Origin: Symbiodinium natans
Taxonomy: Eukaryota; Sar; Dinophyceae; Suessiales; Symbiodiniaceae
Reading direction: 5' to 3'
Assembly: GCA_905221605.1 (NCBI GenBank)
Contig: CAJNDS010002643.1
Location: forward strand, 307,737-332,286
Length of the DNA stretch: 24,550 nt
In this document: piece after piece, positions 15,618 through 24,532 of the stretch
How the letters are laid out: every line of letters begins with the position of its first letter
Position numbering within the stretch: the first letter of the stretch is position 1
The notes under the pieces: model-generated
What the model was told of the DNA's origin: nothing
The model's database searches: none
Seen by the model: the letters and a program-made list of their open reading frames with translations, nothing else
Made by a program: the position numbers and the translations under genes

Positions 15618-16076
15618 CTAAGTCTTGCTCGCGGCGGCTTGTGCCTCCAGCAGGCTCCACACCTCCATGCTCTCCTGCGCTGCCTGCAGCCGGTTGGCCG
15701 TTTCCACCTAGAGCCAAGACCGCGCAATCTATCCGCCATTCTACCAGAACGAATTTCGCCAAGGCCTCTGCGCGCACGCAGAAGCACCTGCAGGTCCTCA
15801 CTGCTCAGGTTCTTCGCTGCCTGGCTGGACCACAAATCTTGCTACCGCTCAAATGCTTGTAAAAGTTACCCTTGAGCTCACCTGGAGAAGACGCTTGCGT
15901 CGAGCCACAAGGTTCCGGTGTTCTTTGGACTGCTGGCGCAGCTCTGCTTTAAGCTCCTTCCGTGTCTCTTTGAGACGCAGAAGCTCTTGGCGCAGCAACT
16001 GAAAACATTGACAACTTTGAACAGCAATCAGGGTCAACATGCAAAGTCTCACCTGCTCGTTCTGCTTCGGAGGCAT
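15618..16076 (-). CDS. Small spliced coiled-coil protein (candidate exon model)
   Basis: A minus-strand gene is inferred from splice sites. Exon 1 is 16076-16053 (MPPKQNEQ); intron 1 is 16052-15999 (GTGAGA...TTTTCAG). Exon 2 is 15998-15882, 39 residues of basic coiled coil (LLRQELLRLKETRKEL...RRKRLLQ). Intron 2 is 15881-15821 (GTGAGC...CCAG). Exon 3 starts at 15820 (AAKNLSSEDLQ), with a possible donor at 15787. The last exon is 15707-15618 (VETANRLQAAQESMEVW...KT, stop). All junctions are phase 0. The charged coil followed by an LSSEDL segment resembles a coiled-coil region often seen in predicted dinoflagellate proteins. Exon 3's 3' end is uncertain, and the true start may lie further upstream, with exons towards 16450. 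The function is unknown. Confidence 0.5.
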
Positions 16077-16265
16077 CGCCGGCAACCTTCAAGTTCATTT
16101 GGCCGCTTACCCCAAACACCACCACAAGTTCTGTAGGCACGCGCCTTCAGGTTCAGCTCGCAAGAACGTGTAAGAAACAGCTGCAAAGCAGCTGCAGAAC
16201 CCTTTTGCCAGATAGCTGGAGCTTCTGCTCGCGGCATGTGCATTGCAACCACCCAGGTACACATA

Positions 16266-16267
<2 letters not shown>

Positions 16268-16302
<35 letters not shown>
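16268..16302. repeat. (AC)n microsatellite
   Basis: About 17 AC dinucleotides. Open frames crossing it encode Cys-Val or Thr-His runs and are not evidence of genes. Confidence 0.95.
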
Positions 16303-16733
16303 TTGCACGATTGTTTTCCAGTCCTGTACTTGAAACGTGCCGCCCGCGTGCTGGGTGCTGTATCAGCCGCGGCGCCTCGCGGCAAGACGCACAGGAACTT
16401 GCATCTGAACACAAGTCTCGATGCAGATATGGCCTCTGTACATGAACTCGCACCCCGCATCGGCCTCCAGATGCTCATGCGAAAAGCTGCGTCCACGAGC
16501 TCTTGGGGTCACAACTTAGCGTTTCCAGCCTCTTTCCGGAAAGGGCCAACGCGGCAAAACAAACTTGACCTTGGCAAGAACGACCACAAGAAGAAATGTA
16601 ACATGAGAATGGGACAGAGATCTGCAGAGCTTCCGGGCACAAATCACTTGGCGTGTTCCACTTTTTTCGGGCTGCGTAACACGGCTCGTCAAGGTTCGCA
16701 ACGGCGGCCCTCTTCGGAGAAGCCGTCACGCTT

Positions 16734-16785
16734 CGTAGCCTGCCCCAAGTTTGGGTTTAGGAGTTTTCATGTGTAGGGGTTTCGG
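16734..16785 (+). repeat. Dispersed repeat, copy 1
   Basis: CGTAGCCTGCC followed by TTTGGGTTTAGGAGTTTTC. Related copies lie at 23062-23120 and 23232-23290, about 6.4 kb away. Confidence 0.7.
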
Positions 16786-16897
16786 CGTCGTTCCATTACA
16801 CGGGCGCCCGGCATGGAGGCGCGCAAACGAGGACTGTGAACCGGGGCCCGCGCAGCTGACCGGGCCGGGTCCGTACAACATTGGGACATTGGAAACA

Positions 16898-16993
16898 GGG
16901 GGGTGTAAAGGCGCACTCTTTTCAGAGCATAAAGAAGAAATATAGAATATTCTTCTTTTAATGCACTAGGACCAATGCACCTTTACACCCCCC
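16898..16993. mobile_element. 96-bp nested foldback element
   Basis: The outer arms GGGGGGTGTAAAGG(C)GCA (16898-16915) and TGCACCTTTACACCCCCC (16976-16993) pair with one mismatch. Inside, AAAGAAGAA(A)TAT and ATATTCTTCTTT (16931-16958) form a second hairpin. It is MITE-like in shape; no target duplication is clear because the right end runs into polyC. Confidence 0.6.
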
Positions 16994-17042
16994 CCCTCTC
17001 TCTCTTTTGGCAATCCCCCCCCCCTCTCTCTTTTGGCAATCC
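16988..17042 (+). repeat. Duplicated polyC/CT block
   Basis: Two copies of CCCCCTCTCTCTTTTGGCAAT follow each other directly at the right arm of the foldback element. Confidence 0.8.
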
Positions 17043-17112
17043 TTTTTGTGGCCTGGGTTGGGCAGACTACCAACAGTGCCGGTGCACGGCGTTGGCTGCG
17101 CGGAAAAGCACC

Positions 17113-18375
17113 ATGCTTCTCTGTGCGAAAAATCTGATAGAAGCACAGTCAGCCCAAAGCCCCGCTGCTTCTCTGTGCGAAAATTCTCATAGAAGCACAG
17201 TCCCCCCCAAAACCCCGCTGCTTCTCGGTGCGGAAATTCTCATGGAAGCACAGTCCCCCCCAAAATCCCGCTGCTTCTCGGTGCGAAAAATCTCATAGAA
17301 GCAAAGTCTCCCCAAAACCCCGCTGCTTCTCTGTGCGAAAAATCTCATAGAAGCACAGTCCCCCCAAAACCCCGCTGCTTCTCTGTGCAGAAATTCTCAT
17401 AGAAGCAACGTCCCCCCAAAACCCCGCTGCTTCTTGGTGCGAAAATTCTCATGGACCCCCAAAACCCCGCTGCTTCTCTGTGTGAAAAATCTCATAGAGG
17501 CACCGTCCCCCCAAAACCCTGCTGCTTCGCTGCGCGAAATTCTCATGGAAGCACAGTCCCCCCCAAAACCCCGCTGCTTCTCGGTGCGAAAAATCTCATA
17601 GAAGCAAAGTCTCCCCAAAACCCCGCTGCTTCTCTGTGCGAAAAATCTCATAGAAGCACAGTCCCCCCAAAACCCCGCTGCTTCTCTGTGCAGAAATTCT
17701 CATAGAAACGTCCCCCCAAAACCCCGCTGCTTCTTGGTGCGAAAATTCTCATGGACCCCCAAAACCCCGCTGCTTCTCTGTGTGAAAAATCTCATAGAGG
17801 CACCGTCCCCCCAAAACCCTGCTGCTTCGCTGCGCGAAAATCTCATAGAGGCACCGTCCCCCCAAAACCCCGCTGCTTCTCTGTGCGAAAATTCTCATAG
17901 AAGCAACGTCCCCCCAAAACCCCACTGCGTCTCTGTGCGAAAAATCTCCTAGAAGCACAGTCCCCCCAAAACCCCGCTGCTTTTCGGTGTGAAAATTCTC
18001 ATAGAAGCAACGTCCCCCCAAAACCCCGCTGCTTCTCGGTGCGAAAATTCTCATGGACCCCCAAAACCCCGCTGCTTCTCTGTGTGAAAAATCTCATAGA
18101 GGCACCGTCCCTCCAAAACCCTGCTGCTTCTCTGTGCGAAAATCTCATAGAGGCACCGTCCCCCCCAAAACCCCGCTGCTTCTCTGTGCGAAAATTCTAT
18201 GAGGGTTTTCAAAACCCCACTGCGTCTCTGTGCGAAAAACCTCCTAGAAGCACAGTCCCCCTAAAACCCCGCTGCTTTTCGGTGTGAAAATTCTCATAGA
18301 AGCAAAGTCCCCCCAAAACCCCGCTGCTTCTCTGTGCGAGAATTCTCATAGAAGCACAGTCCCCCAAAACCTCGC
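17113..18375 (+). repeat. About 25 copies of a roughly 50-bp hairpin repeat
   Basis: Units of 43-57 bp begin CTGCTTCTCTGTGCG, pass through AAATCTCATAGAAGCACAG and end in TCCCCCCAAAACCCCG. Within a unit CTGTGC pairs with GCACAG, and GCTTCT alternatively pairs with AGAAGC. A higher-order period of about 300 bp (six units) is visible: 17271-17560 recurs at 17574-17860, and 17727-17870 recurs at 18029-18170. Open frames on both strands are by-products of the period. Confidence 0.9.
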
Positions 18376-18545
18376 AAATCTGATGTTTTTTTCGACATTG
18401 ACACCGGCGTGACGTCCTGCCTCAGAAACAAGTGTATGGCGTATGGTCTTTTTGTTCTGTCTGTGCATCATTTTTTTATGGTCAGGAATGGGTGGGATGC
18501 AGGTTTCCTGTTGATGTGGTGCTTTCCTGGTGCTTCTTGCCCACG
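18376..18545. other. Short unique spacer between arrays
   Basis: Unique DNA between the hairpin-repeat array and the next tandem family. No supported gene. Confidence 0.4.
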
Positions 18546-19280
18546 CAAGCCCCCTCCTGAGATGAAACCCTTGGCCCGAGGACATGTTGGAGCAACAAAT
18601 CAGCGGCATGCGACTTTTGTGGGACAGTTGCCGAGTTTTTGAGGATGTTTTGCACGCCATGCGCCCACGGACCCCGCCACGCCTCGAGTTCCCAAAAAAT
18701 ATGGCGGATGAATTTTGGACCAGCAGACCTCCTTCACTCCAAAAAAACTGCCTATTTCCCGTGGCCAGTTGGCCACTTTCAGAAGCCCTTCCATGCTGCG
18801 AACCCATCGGCCACACGCAAGCCCCCATCCTGAGAAGAGAACCTTGGCCCGACGACCGACGACGCGTTCCAGCAAAAAGCCAGCGGCAGGCGATTTTGCT
18901 GCGACAGTTACCGAGTTTTGAAGGATGTCTTGCACGCGGCGCGCAAGCGGACCCCGCCACGCCTCGAGTTCCGAAAAATATGGTGTATGAATTTCGCGAC
19001 CACAACGCCCACCTCCCCACAAAAAGTGCCGGTTTTCCCTGGCCCGTTGGGCACGTTCAGAAGCGCCTCCATTCTGTGACCCCGTCGGCCACACGCAAGC
19101 CCCCTCCTGAGATGAAACCCTTGGCCCGAGGACATGTTGGAGCAAAAAAGCAGCGGCATGCGACTTTTGTGGGACAGTTGCCGAGTTTTTGAGGATGTTT
19201 TGCACGCCATGCGCCCACGGACCCCGCCACGCCTCGAGTTCCAAAAAATATGGCGGATGAATTTTGGACCAGCAGACCCC
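18546..19280 (+). repeat. About 275-bp tandem repeat, 2.7 units
   Basis: The word CTGAGATGAAACCCTTGGCC (or a close variant) recurs at about 18556, 18829 and 19107. Units 1 and 3 are nearly identical for about 180 bp (GTTGGAGCAA...GGACCAGCAGACC); unit 2 is more diverged. The minus-strand open frames of 315 and 224 codons read the same repeat in different frames with no conserved protein, so I treat them as incidental. Confidence 0.85.
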
Positions 19281-19299
19281 CCTACGCAACATGCTCTGG

Positions 19300-20330
19300 C
19301 ATGTGAACATGAGAGCTGCTGTGCCACAATGGTCTAGCAAGTCCTTGTCAACACCGGTTACCAGCAGCAAACGTGCAATCTCAACGTGAACTCTCCTAGG
19401 TCCTAACGCAAGCGCTCCTATGCAATACGCTCTGGCTGGCCCGCGACCCGCCAGTGAAGAGGAGCCGCGTGACGAAGTCGGCATAGACATCTGAGAGCGA
19501 GGCAACCCGAAACCCTGAACCCCAAACCCTGTCTGTGACTTCAACATGTGAACATGAGAGCTGCTGTGCCAGAACGGTCCAGCAAGTCCTTGTCAACACC
19601 GGCTACCACCAGCAAGCGTGCAATCGCAACGTGGACACTCCTAACGCAAGCGCGCCTATGCAATCGCTCTGGCTGGCCCCCGACCCGGCACTGAAAGGCC
19701 GCGGCAAAGGAGCCCCATGACGAAGTCGGCATAGAAATCTGGCAGCGAGGCAACCCGAAACCCTGAATCCGAAACCCTGTCTGTGACTTTGACATGTGCG
19801 CATGAGAGCTGCTGTGCCCGAATGGTCTAGCAAGTCCTTGTCAGCACCGCGCTACCACCAGCAAGCGTGCAATCTCCACCGAAACACTGTGACATGTAAA
19901 GCACTGAGAGGCCGCGGCACCGCGAGAGGAAGAGCCCCACGACGTCAGCAAAGAAATCTGAGTGCAACCCTCAACCACTAAATCCTAAACCCCGAAACCC
20001 GAAGCCCTAAACCCCACTCCTACACTGCAGGGTGGGCTTCCGAGCACTGTGACATGTCAAAATTAGAGTCTGCTTGCCAGAATCGTCTCGCAGTCTGTGT
20101 CAGCACCGTTACAGCAAGCGTGCAAGCTCTCCTAAACACACGCAGACACACGGACACATGAACATGCGAGCTGCTGTGCCAAAATGGCCTGTCACGTCCT
20201 TGTCAGCACCGGTTTCCGCCAGCAGGCGTGCAATCTCCACCTAGACAGTGCGACATGTCAGAACGCAACGTGCCAACAGCAGTTGCACGTCACCGCTGAA
20301 GGCTACACCCCGAACCCTTCCTGCACGCAC
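19300..20330 (+). repeat. About 245-bp tandem repeat, 3 full and 2 partial units
   Basis: Units begin CATGTGAACATGAGAGCTGCTG near 19300, 19545 and 19793, with partial copies near 20053 and 20155. Each full unit carries GTCCTTGTCAACACCGG, GTGCAATC and a short telomere-like word (CCCGAAACCCTGAACC). Units get shorter and more diverged to the right. Confidence 0.85.
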
Positions 20331-20549
20331 ACAGGCATGACGTGTCTGGTCTTGCTGAAAAGAGCAACGCGTGCTGTCACGACACTGCCGCTTGCAAAAC
20401 CTACAAAGACAAAGCACGCAGAAGTTTGAAGAATAACAAAACATGCATCCCTATTTTTTCCAGCACACAGGAAAGCGTCGCATGTCGGGACTTGCTTTTA
20501 GCTGCTGCAAGTTACTACGGGATCTTGCACTTGCCGCACAAGTATCGCG
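20331..20549. other. Spacer downstream of the Rep-like gene
   Basis: Unique DNA with no supported gene; the 3' flank of the minus-strand Rep-like locus. Confidence 0.4.
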
Positions 20550-20652
20550 TCACACGGCAGGATTGCTGTGCAACTTCAACGGCGAGACCTCCAGCAACTC
20601 ATCCCCTTTCCACGCATGTGTGACCGCGAATGGGCAACCTGGATTCACTCTT

Positions 20653-20808
20653 GGCAATGGCGATGGCACAAGAAGAGGACTGGCAGGCTGCGGCCCCGGC
20701 TGCTGAGTGGGAGTACGAGCTTCCTCTCTCGGCAATGGCGATGACACAAGTAGAGGACTGGCTGGCTCTGCTTGTTGCGTGGGAGTACGAGGCGCCTCCG
20801 GTCGCTTC
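20653..20808 (-). repeat. 78-bp tandem duplication in the Rep C-terminal tail
   Basis: GGCAATGGCGATG(G/A)CACAAG at 20653 recurs at 20731 with the following AGAGGACTGGC and GTGGGAGTACGAG words. In the tail frame it encodes two similar Pro/Ser/Leu-rich units (TPTQQ...SPLL). The 26-codon length keeps the frame. Confidence 0.8.
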
Positions 20809-21169
20809 CGTTTTCGCTCCAGGCTTCCACAGGAGGCTGCGGTGTGCAAAGCGGGCTGGGCGTGAAGCAAAGAAGCTTCCACTTGCTGGATCTCCGCGTC
20901 TACACCAGGGTTCTCGGCCACGTAGTGCAGGAACCAGCGGTTGATCCATCTGGCGTAGCATCCCTTGCACGAATAGCAGAGCTTTAGGGGGGTCTCGCTG
21001 CGCCGGACTGAGAGGTTGACGAAAGTTCCATCGCAAAGCAAACCTGTTCTGCAGCGTGTCTCTCTTTTTCATCCGGCTCGCCCTTGGGCGTCTTTGGAAT
21101 CACACGCGTCTGAGTCGTGATAATAAAGGGCGGCGGGTGGTGAACCAGAGCGGGCGCACTGCCCTTCAC

Positions 21170-21397
21170 CTGAGAACGAAACCACGCAGCAACGCACCGC
21201 ACTGGGTTCAGACTTCATGGAGTTACAAAGCTGCGAAGCCAGGACAAAATACAAAAACATGACGCCAAAAACCTTCAGAATCCTTGGCCGCACCGTACTG
21301 GGTTTGGACGTCTAGGAGTTGCAAAGCAGCGAAGCCACAACAAAACGGAAAAACTTAAAGCAAAAAACTTGCAGAAGCAGGGGTCGGCGCAACTCAC
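21170..21397 (-). other. Candidate intron in the Rep-like helicase
   Basis: On the minus strand GTGAGT (21397-21392) follows codons Glu-Ser of LLLLLEGES, and TTTCGTTCTCAG ends at 21170 before Val-Lys-Gly. Both junctions are phase 0 in the same frame, and the 228-bp length is a multiple of three. Unspliced, the frame hits stops (first at 21275). Removing it brings Walker B-like and motif C-like segments to a spacing close to related Reps. Confidence 0.5.
21193..21384. repeat. Two 96-bp tandem copies inside the candidate intron
   Basis: CGCACCG(C/T)ACTGGGTT starts copies at 21193 and 21289. Both continue through GGAGTT(A/G)CAAAGC and GCGAAGCCA to an A-rich CCAAAAACCTTC-like end, roughly three-quarters identical by eye. 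Confidence 0.75.
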
Positions 21398-23061
21398 ACT
21401 CTCTCCTTCTAGAAGAAGGAGGAGAGTGTCGAACGGAAGTGGCGTCGTGGTCAGACGCCAGTCCTGGAACACTGCCACCAGCATGTGTTCCAGCCGTTGG
21501 AGGACGAATGTGTCCCCTTTATTTGGTCGAAGGTAGACATGGCCATCAAATATGTGTATGAGCGGACGCGTCAAGGCTGTTTTGCCACTGTTCGACTCCC
21601 CCCACAACAGCAGATTGCTGTTTTTTTGCTGTAGTCCCGACGCGAAGCAGCTTTGTGGTGATCCAGGAGCTGGTCAAGAGCAGTCTGCAGGCGGTCCGGG
21701 CTCACACACACGCAGGGAGACTGCGCCGCCGCTTCCCACATCTGCATGCGCTGGAGTCGAAGACCGGCAGCTGCGGCGGGCTCACAAAGGATCTGTTGCC
21801 ATGACGCGAATAAGCCGGGCATTTTCTGTCCTTGCTTGGCCAAGAAAGCCTCATAAACACCATTGCCGCGCTTCCGCTGGGCTTTGCACCAGTCCACCAG
21901 TTCCTGGAAGCGGGTAAACTTCATGCGCCGGACGATGCTGCACACATCTGACGGTCGCACGGACACGTTCATGAACTTTTTCATTCTCTTCTCCATCATA
22001 TCCATCGGAAATGCGCTGGAGAAATATGGGTTCTCATCCAATTGCTGTTGGCCTTTTCTGGGCGTCGGTGCAAGCAAATAACGCAGGCATCGGAAGAAAT
22101 CAGCATGCATCCGTGGTAGCGCCAGATGACCGTACAGACCTTTGGCACGCAATCGGCGGGCCAAGGCCTTCCACTTGATGCGGCGACTCAACTTCAAGAC
22201 GGCATGCCAGTGCTTTGTGCGTTCCCAAGATCGTTCCGACCCTTGATGCTCTTCAGCAACGATGACATAGTACTCAACGCTGCCCGGACCATTCATTTTC
22301 GCCAGATGTTTCTTGCCATAGCTTGTTGCTGTCACCGCACCCTCTTTGTCCGTGCGTGGGAAGGTCCAAAAATGCACAACGCTGCCTTGGTACTTGGTCT
22401 TCTGTGTGGCACTCACAACATCCTGAAAGACATCCACACGCTTCGGCTCTTCATCCGACGTCGCATCGTCCTCTTCAGCAAAAAGATCTTCCTGCTCACT
22501 GGAGACGTCAATGGACGCATCACAGGAGTCGGGCGGCGCAGCGCAGCGCGAAGAGTCACTGCTAGAGCTGCGCGAAGAGTCACTGCTAGAAGACGATGAC
22601 GAGCCACTGGAGCTCATGGCTACTGCAAACCGCCATGACTACATCCTGAATAGTGCTACTGATACTGTTTGCATGAAGGCCCGCCGTCCCCGTAGCCCCA
22701 CCGAGACAATGCCCAGGGTCCTGGGGGCACCCTCCCTCCCCGTAGCCCCACAATGACGTCGACATACTTCCCAAAACGGCTGGCTCTGTGACTCTGTGCA
22801 CCAACAGACACATGCAGGTGGCGTCACGGCATCACTGAGGCAAGTGTCATCTGAACGGCCATGCTTCCTACAAACACCGGCCCGCGAATGAAATCTTTGT
22901 TGCGGTGGGGCTAGGGGGAGGGCACCCGCATGTTCGAGTTAGGTCTTTTGGGAAACCGTAACCCTAAAACCCGAAAGCCCTAACCCGAAGAATTCAGTCC
23001 GGGCTTTCGGTGGCCTGGGAAACCAGTCACAGCTTCACTTTTTCGAGCAATCCGTCGTGCT

Positions 23062-23120
23062 CTGAAGCCTGCCACAGGTTTGGGTTTGGGAGTTTGGGGG
23101 TGTGTAGGGGTTGAGGATGG
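23062..23120 (+). repeat. Dispersed repeat, copy 2
   Basis: CTGAAGCCTGCC then GGTTTGGGTTTGGGAGTTT and GTGTAGGGGTTGAGGATGG, followed by CCCTAACCCTAAAACC. About 170 bp from copy 3. Confidence 0.75.
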
Positions 23121-23231
23121 TCTTGAGAACCCTAACCCTAAAACCTTATACCCCAAACCCTAAACCCTCAGTCACAAACGACATCGGCCCAGGGTCTAGA
23201 GGCTTGGGAGGGTTTTGAGGAAGCCCTCGTA

Positions 23232-23290
23232 CTCTGTAGCCTGCCGCCGGTTTGGGTTTACGAGTTTTCGGGTGTAGGGTTTAGGATGGT
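23232..23290 (+). repeat. Dispersed repeat, copy 3
   Basis: CTCTGTAGCCTGCC then GGTTTGGGTTTACGAGTTTTC and GGATGGTTTTGGGGAAACCC, followed by CCCTAACCCTAAAACC. Confidence 0.75.
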
Positions 23291-23712
23291 TTTGGGGAAA
23301 CCCTAACCCTAAAACCCTCAGCCCTAAAGCTTCAATCTGCGGTTTCCCAGGCCTCGGAAACCAGTCACAGCGCAACATGGAGCTATAGGGCCCCCCGAAA
23401 AGATGGCATCCGCAAAAAGTGTTGTTTAAGCCATCTTCTCCCCGAAAAAACGTTTTTGTCATGGGGGTGTGCCTCGGCCAGATAGATGGCACATGCAGGG
23501 GAATCTTTCAGATTGGGATGGGTGGTGGTCCGGGGTGTTCGGGGGGTTTGCCACACCAGAAGATGGCATCCGCATACAACAATGGTTTTGAGTAGCAACT
23601 GCAGCGACCTTTCCTGCCGTGAGAGCAGAGAACAAAGTCTGAGAAGTTGAGAGAAACTGGAGAGAAACTGGAAAAAACTCCAGTGCGGATCCGGACCTTG
23701 TTTTATTTCTCT

Positions 23713-23813
<101 letters not shown>

Positions 23814-23857
23814 TTCCCCTTCTCACGTTCCCTAACTCTCTCTCCTTCCCTCTATAG

Positions 23858-24532
23858 ATGCAGCTGGGAGCGCTGGGCTCGAGACCTGCCAGGGGTAGCG
23901 CCGCTAGCTACAGATCCTTGAGGCATTGTCATTTTTTAGCCATGTTCCAGGATGTTTCCTTTGCCAAAGTTGGGACAGGCACACCTGTCGATATCGTCGT
24001 TCAGGTCACGCGTACGGAGCGTGACCATGTGTCTCTTCAGGCACTATGGCATGGGGAGAACTGTAGGGCTTTGCATGCTGATTTCCAGGCCGGAGAAATT
24101 AGGACACGTTACGGATACGTTGTGCATCACTCACAGGGCACTGCGCATTTGCTCCTGCCGGGGCTAGTCGCACAAGCAGTTCGCGTGCAGCGCAAGCGTC
24201 AGGGCAAGTTCGAACCAGAATCATTTGTCCAGGACACTCAAGCCGCAGGCGCCACGGACTCCACGCTTTGGAAGGGGCTGCTTTCGGTGCAACAGAATTT
24301 CCCGAATTGTCCTACTGTTCTCCTGTCGCCGATCTCAGCAGAAGATCTGCTTGCGGTTGTTGGTTCCCTCACCAATTTGTCTGCTTTTGCTGAAGTGCCT
24401 GCAGGCACACTTTTGCTGCTTGCATTCCTGCATGATGGGCGCCAGCGCCGCAGCTCCCGGAAGCGCTCCCCCGCGCCCTGTGCAGTTTGTGTCTCCTGTC
24501 CGAGAGGAGAAAACTGGAGAGAAAAAATTTGA
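23858..24532 (+). CDS. Unrecognised 224-codon ORF after a pyrimidine tract
   Basis: The frame opens with an ATG directly after CCCTCTATAG (AG at 23856-23857). The sequence therefore looks like the 3' splice site of an intron with a very long pyrimidine tract, and the ATG may be internal to an exon. A second Met at 23942 (MFQDVSFAKVGTG) is an alternative start. The protein has mixed composition with hydrophobic stretches (LLLPGLVAQAVRV; LSAFAEVPAGTLLLLAFL), a basic RRSSRKR patch and a CAVCVSC cysteine cluster near the end. No family is recognised and no clear membrane segment is seen. It stops at 24532 as purine-rich GAGA sequence begins. Globular-looking composition over 675 bp supports coding; exon limits are unsure. 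Confidence 0.45.
   Translation: MQLGALGSRPARGSAASYRSLRHCHFLAMFQDVSFAKVGTGTPVDIVVQVTRTERDHVSLQALWHGENCRALHADFQAGEIRTRYGYVVHHSQGTAHLLLPGLVAQAVRVQRKRQGKFEPESFVQDTQAAGATDSTLWKGLLSVQQNFPNCPTVLLSPISAEDLLAVVGSLTNLSAFAEVPAGTLLLLAFLHDGRQRRSSRKRSPAPCAVCVSCPRGENWREKI

Larger units (their letters stand above)
16077..16890. other. Unassigned stretch upstream of the coiled-coil gene
   Basis: Fairly GC-rich unique DNA with open frames on both strands up to about 157 codons, but nothing recognisable. It may hold further upstream exons of the minus-strand gene; a possible GTAAGC donor lies near 16106. A dispersed repeat copy lies at 16734-16785. Confidence 0.35.
20550..22617 (-). pseudogene. rep-like: CRESS-DNA-type Rep: HUH endonuclease plus SF3 helicase, frame-broken
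   Basis: The first ORF (22617-21571) starts MSSSGSSSSS with a Ser/acidic tail. It then shows HUH landmarks: motif 1 HFWTFPRTD (residues 82-90), motif 2 with HWH (136-138), and motif 3 with Tyr180 in RYLLAPTPRK. In the next frame a helicase follows: Walker A GESNSGKT (21578-21601), a Walker B-like VFQDW, then LLLLLEGES. After a candidate intron, motif C-like FIITTQT lies at 21107-21127, then QNRF in another frame (21033-21052). In the third frame comes a Cys pair (CYSCKGC), a KRKRP nuclear-signal-like stretch and a repeat-rich tail to 20550. Rep proteins nick and unwind DNA for rolling-circle replication. Three frame changes fall at homopolymers (21621-21627, 21065-21069, 20987-20992). It is most likely an endogenised, decaying copy; assembly indels could mimic the breaks. 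Confidence 0.75.

Noticed and set aside
16049-16496. Open frames with Cys-Val runs near 16270-16300
   Set aside because: They are created by the AC microsatellite.
16303-16776. 157-codon plus-strand frame and overlapping minus-strand frames
   Set aside because: No domain, no splice context and competing frames of similar length; not enough to call a gene.
17113-18375. CRISPR-like regular repeats
   Set aside because: The whole unit is repeated; there are no unique spacers of constant length, no cas-like genes, and the context is eukaryotic.
18346-19547. Long minus-strand open frames of 224 and 315 codons and a plus-strand one of 202 codons
   Set aside because: They read the 275-bp tandem repeat in different frames with no recognisable domain; openness follows from the repeat.
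22687-22752. CCGTAGCC words resembling the start of the dinoflagellate spliced leader
   Set aside because: The sequence continues CCAC and lacks the ATTTTGGCTCAAG part.
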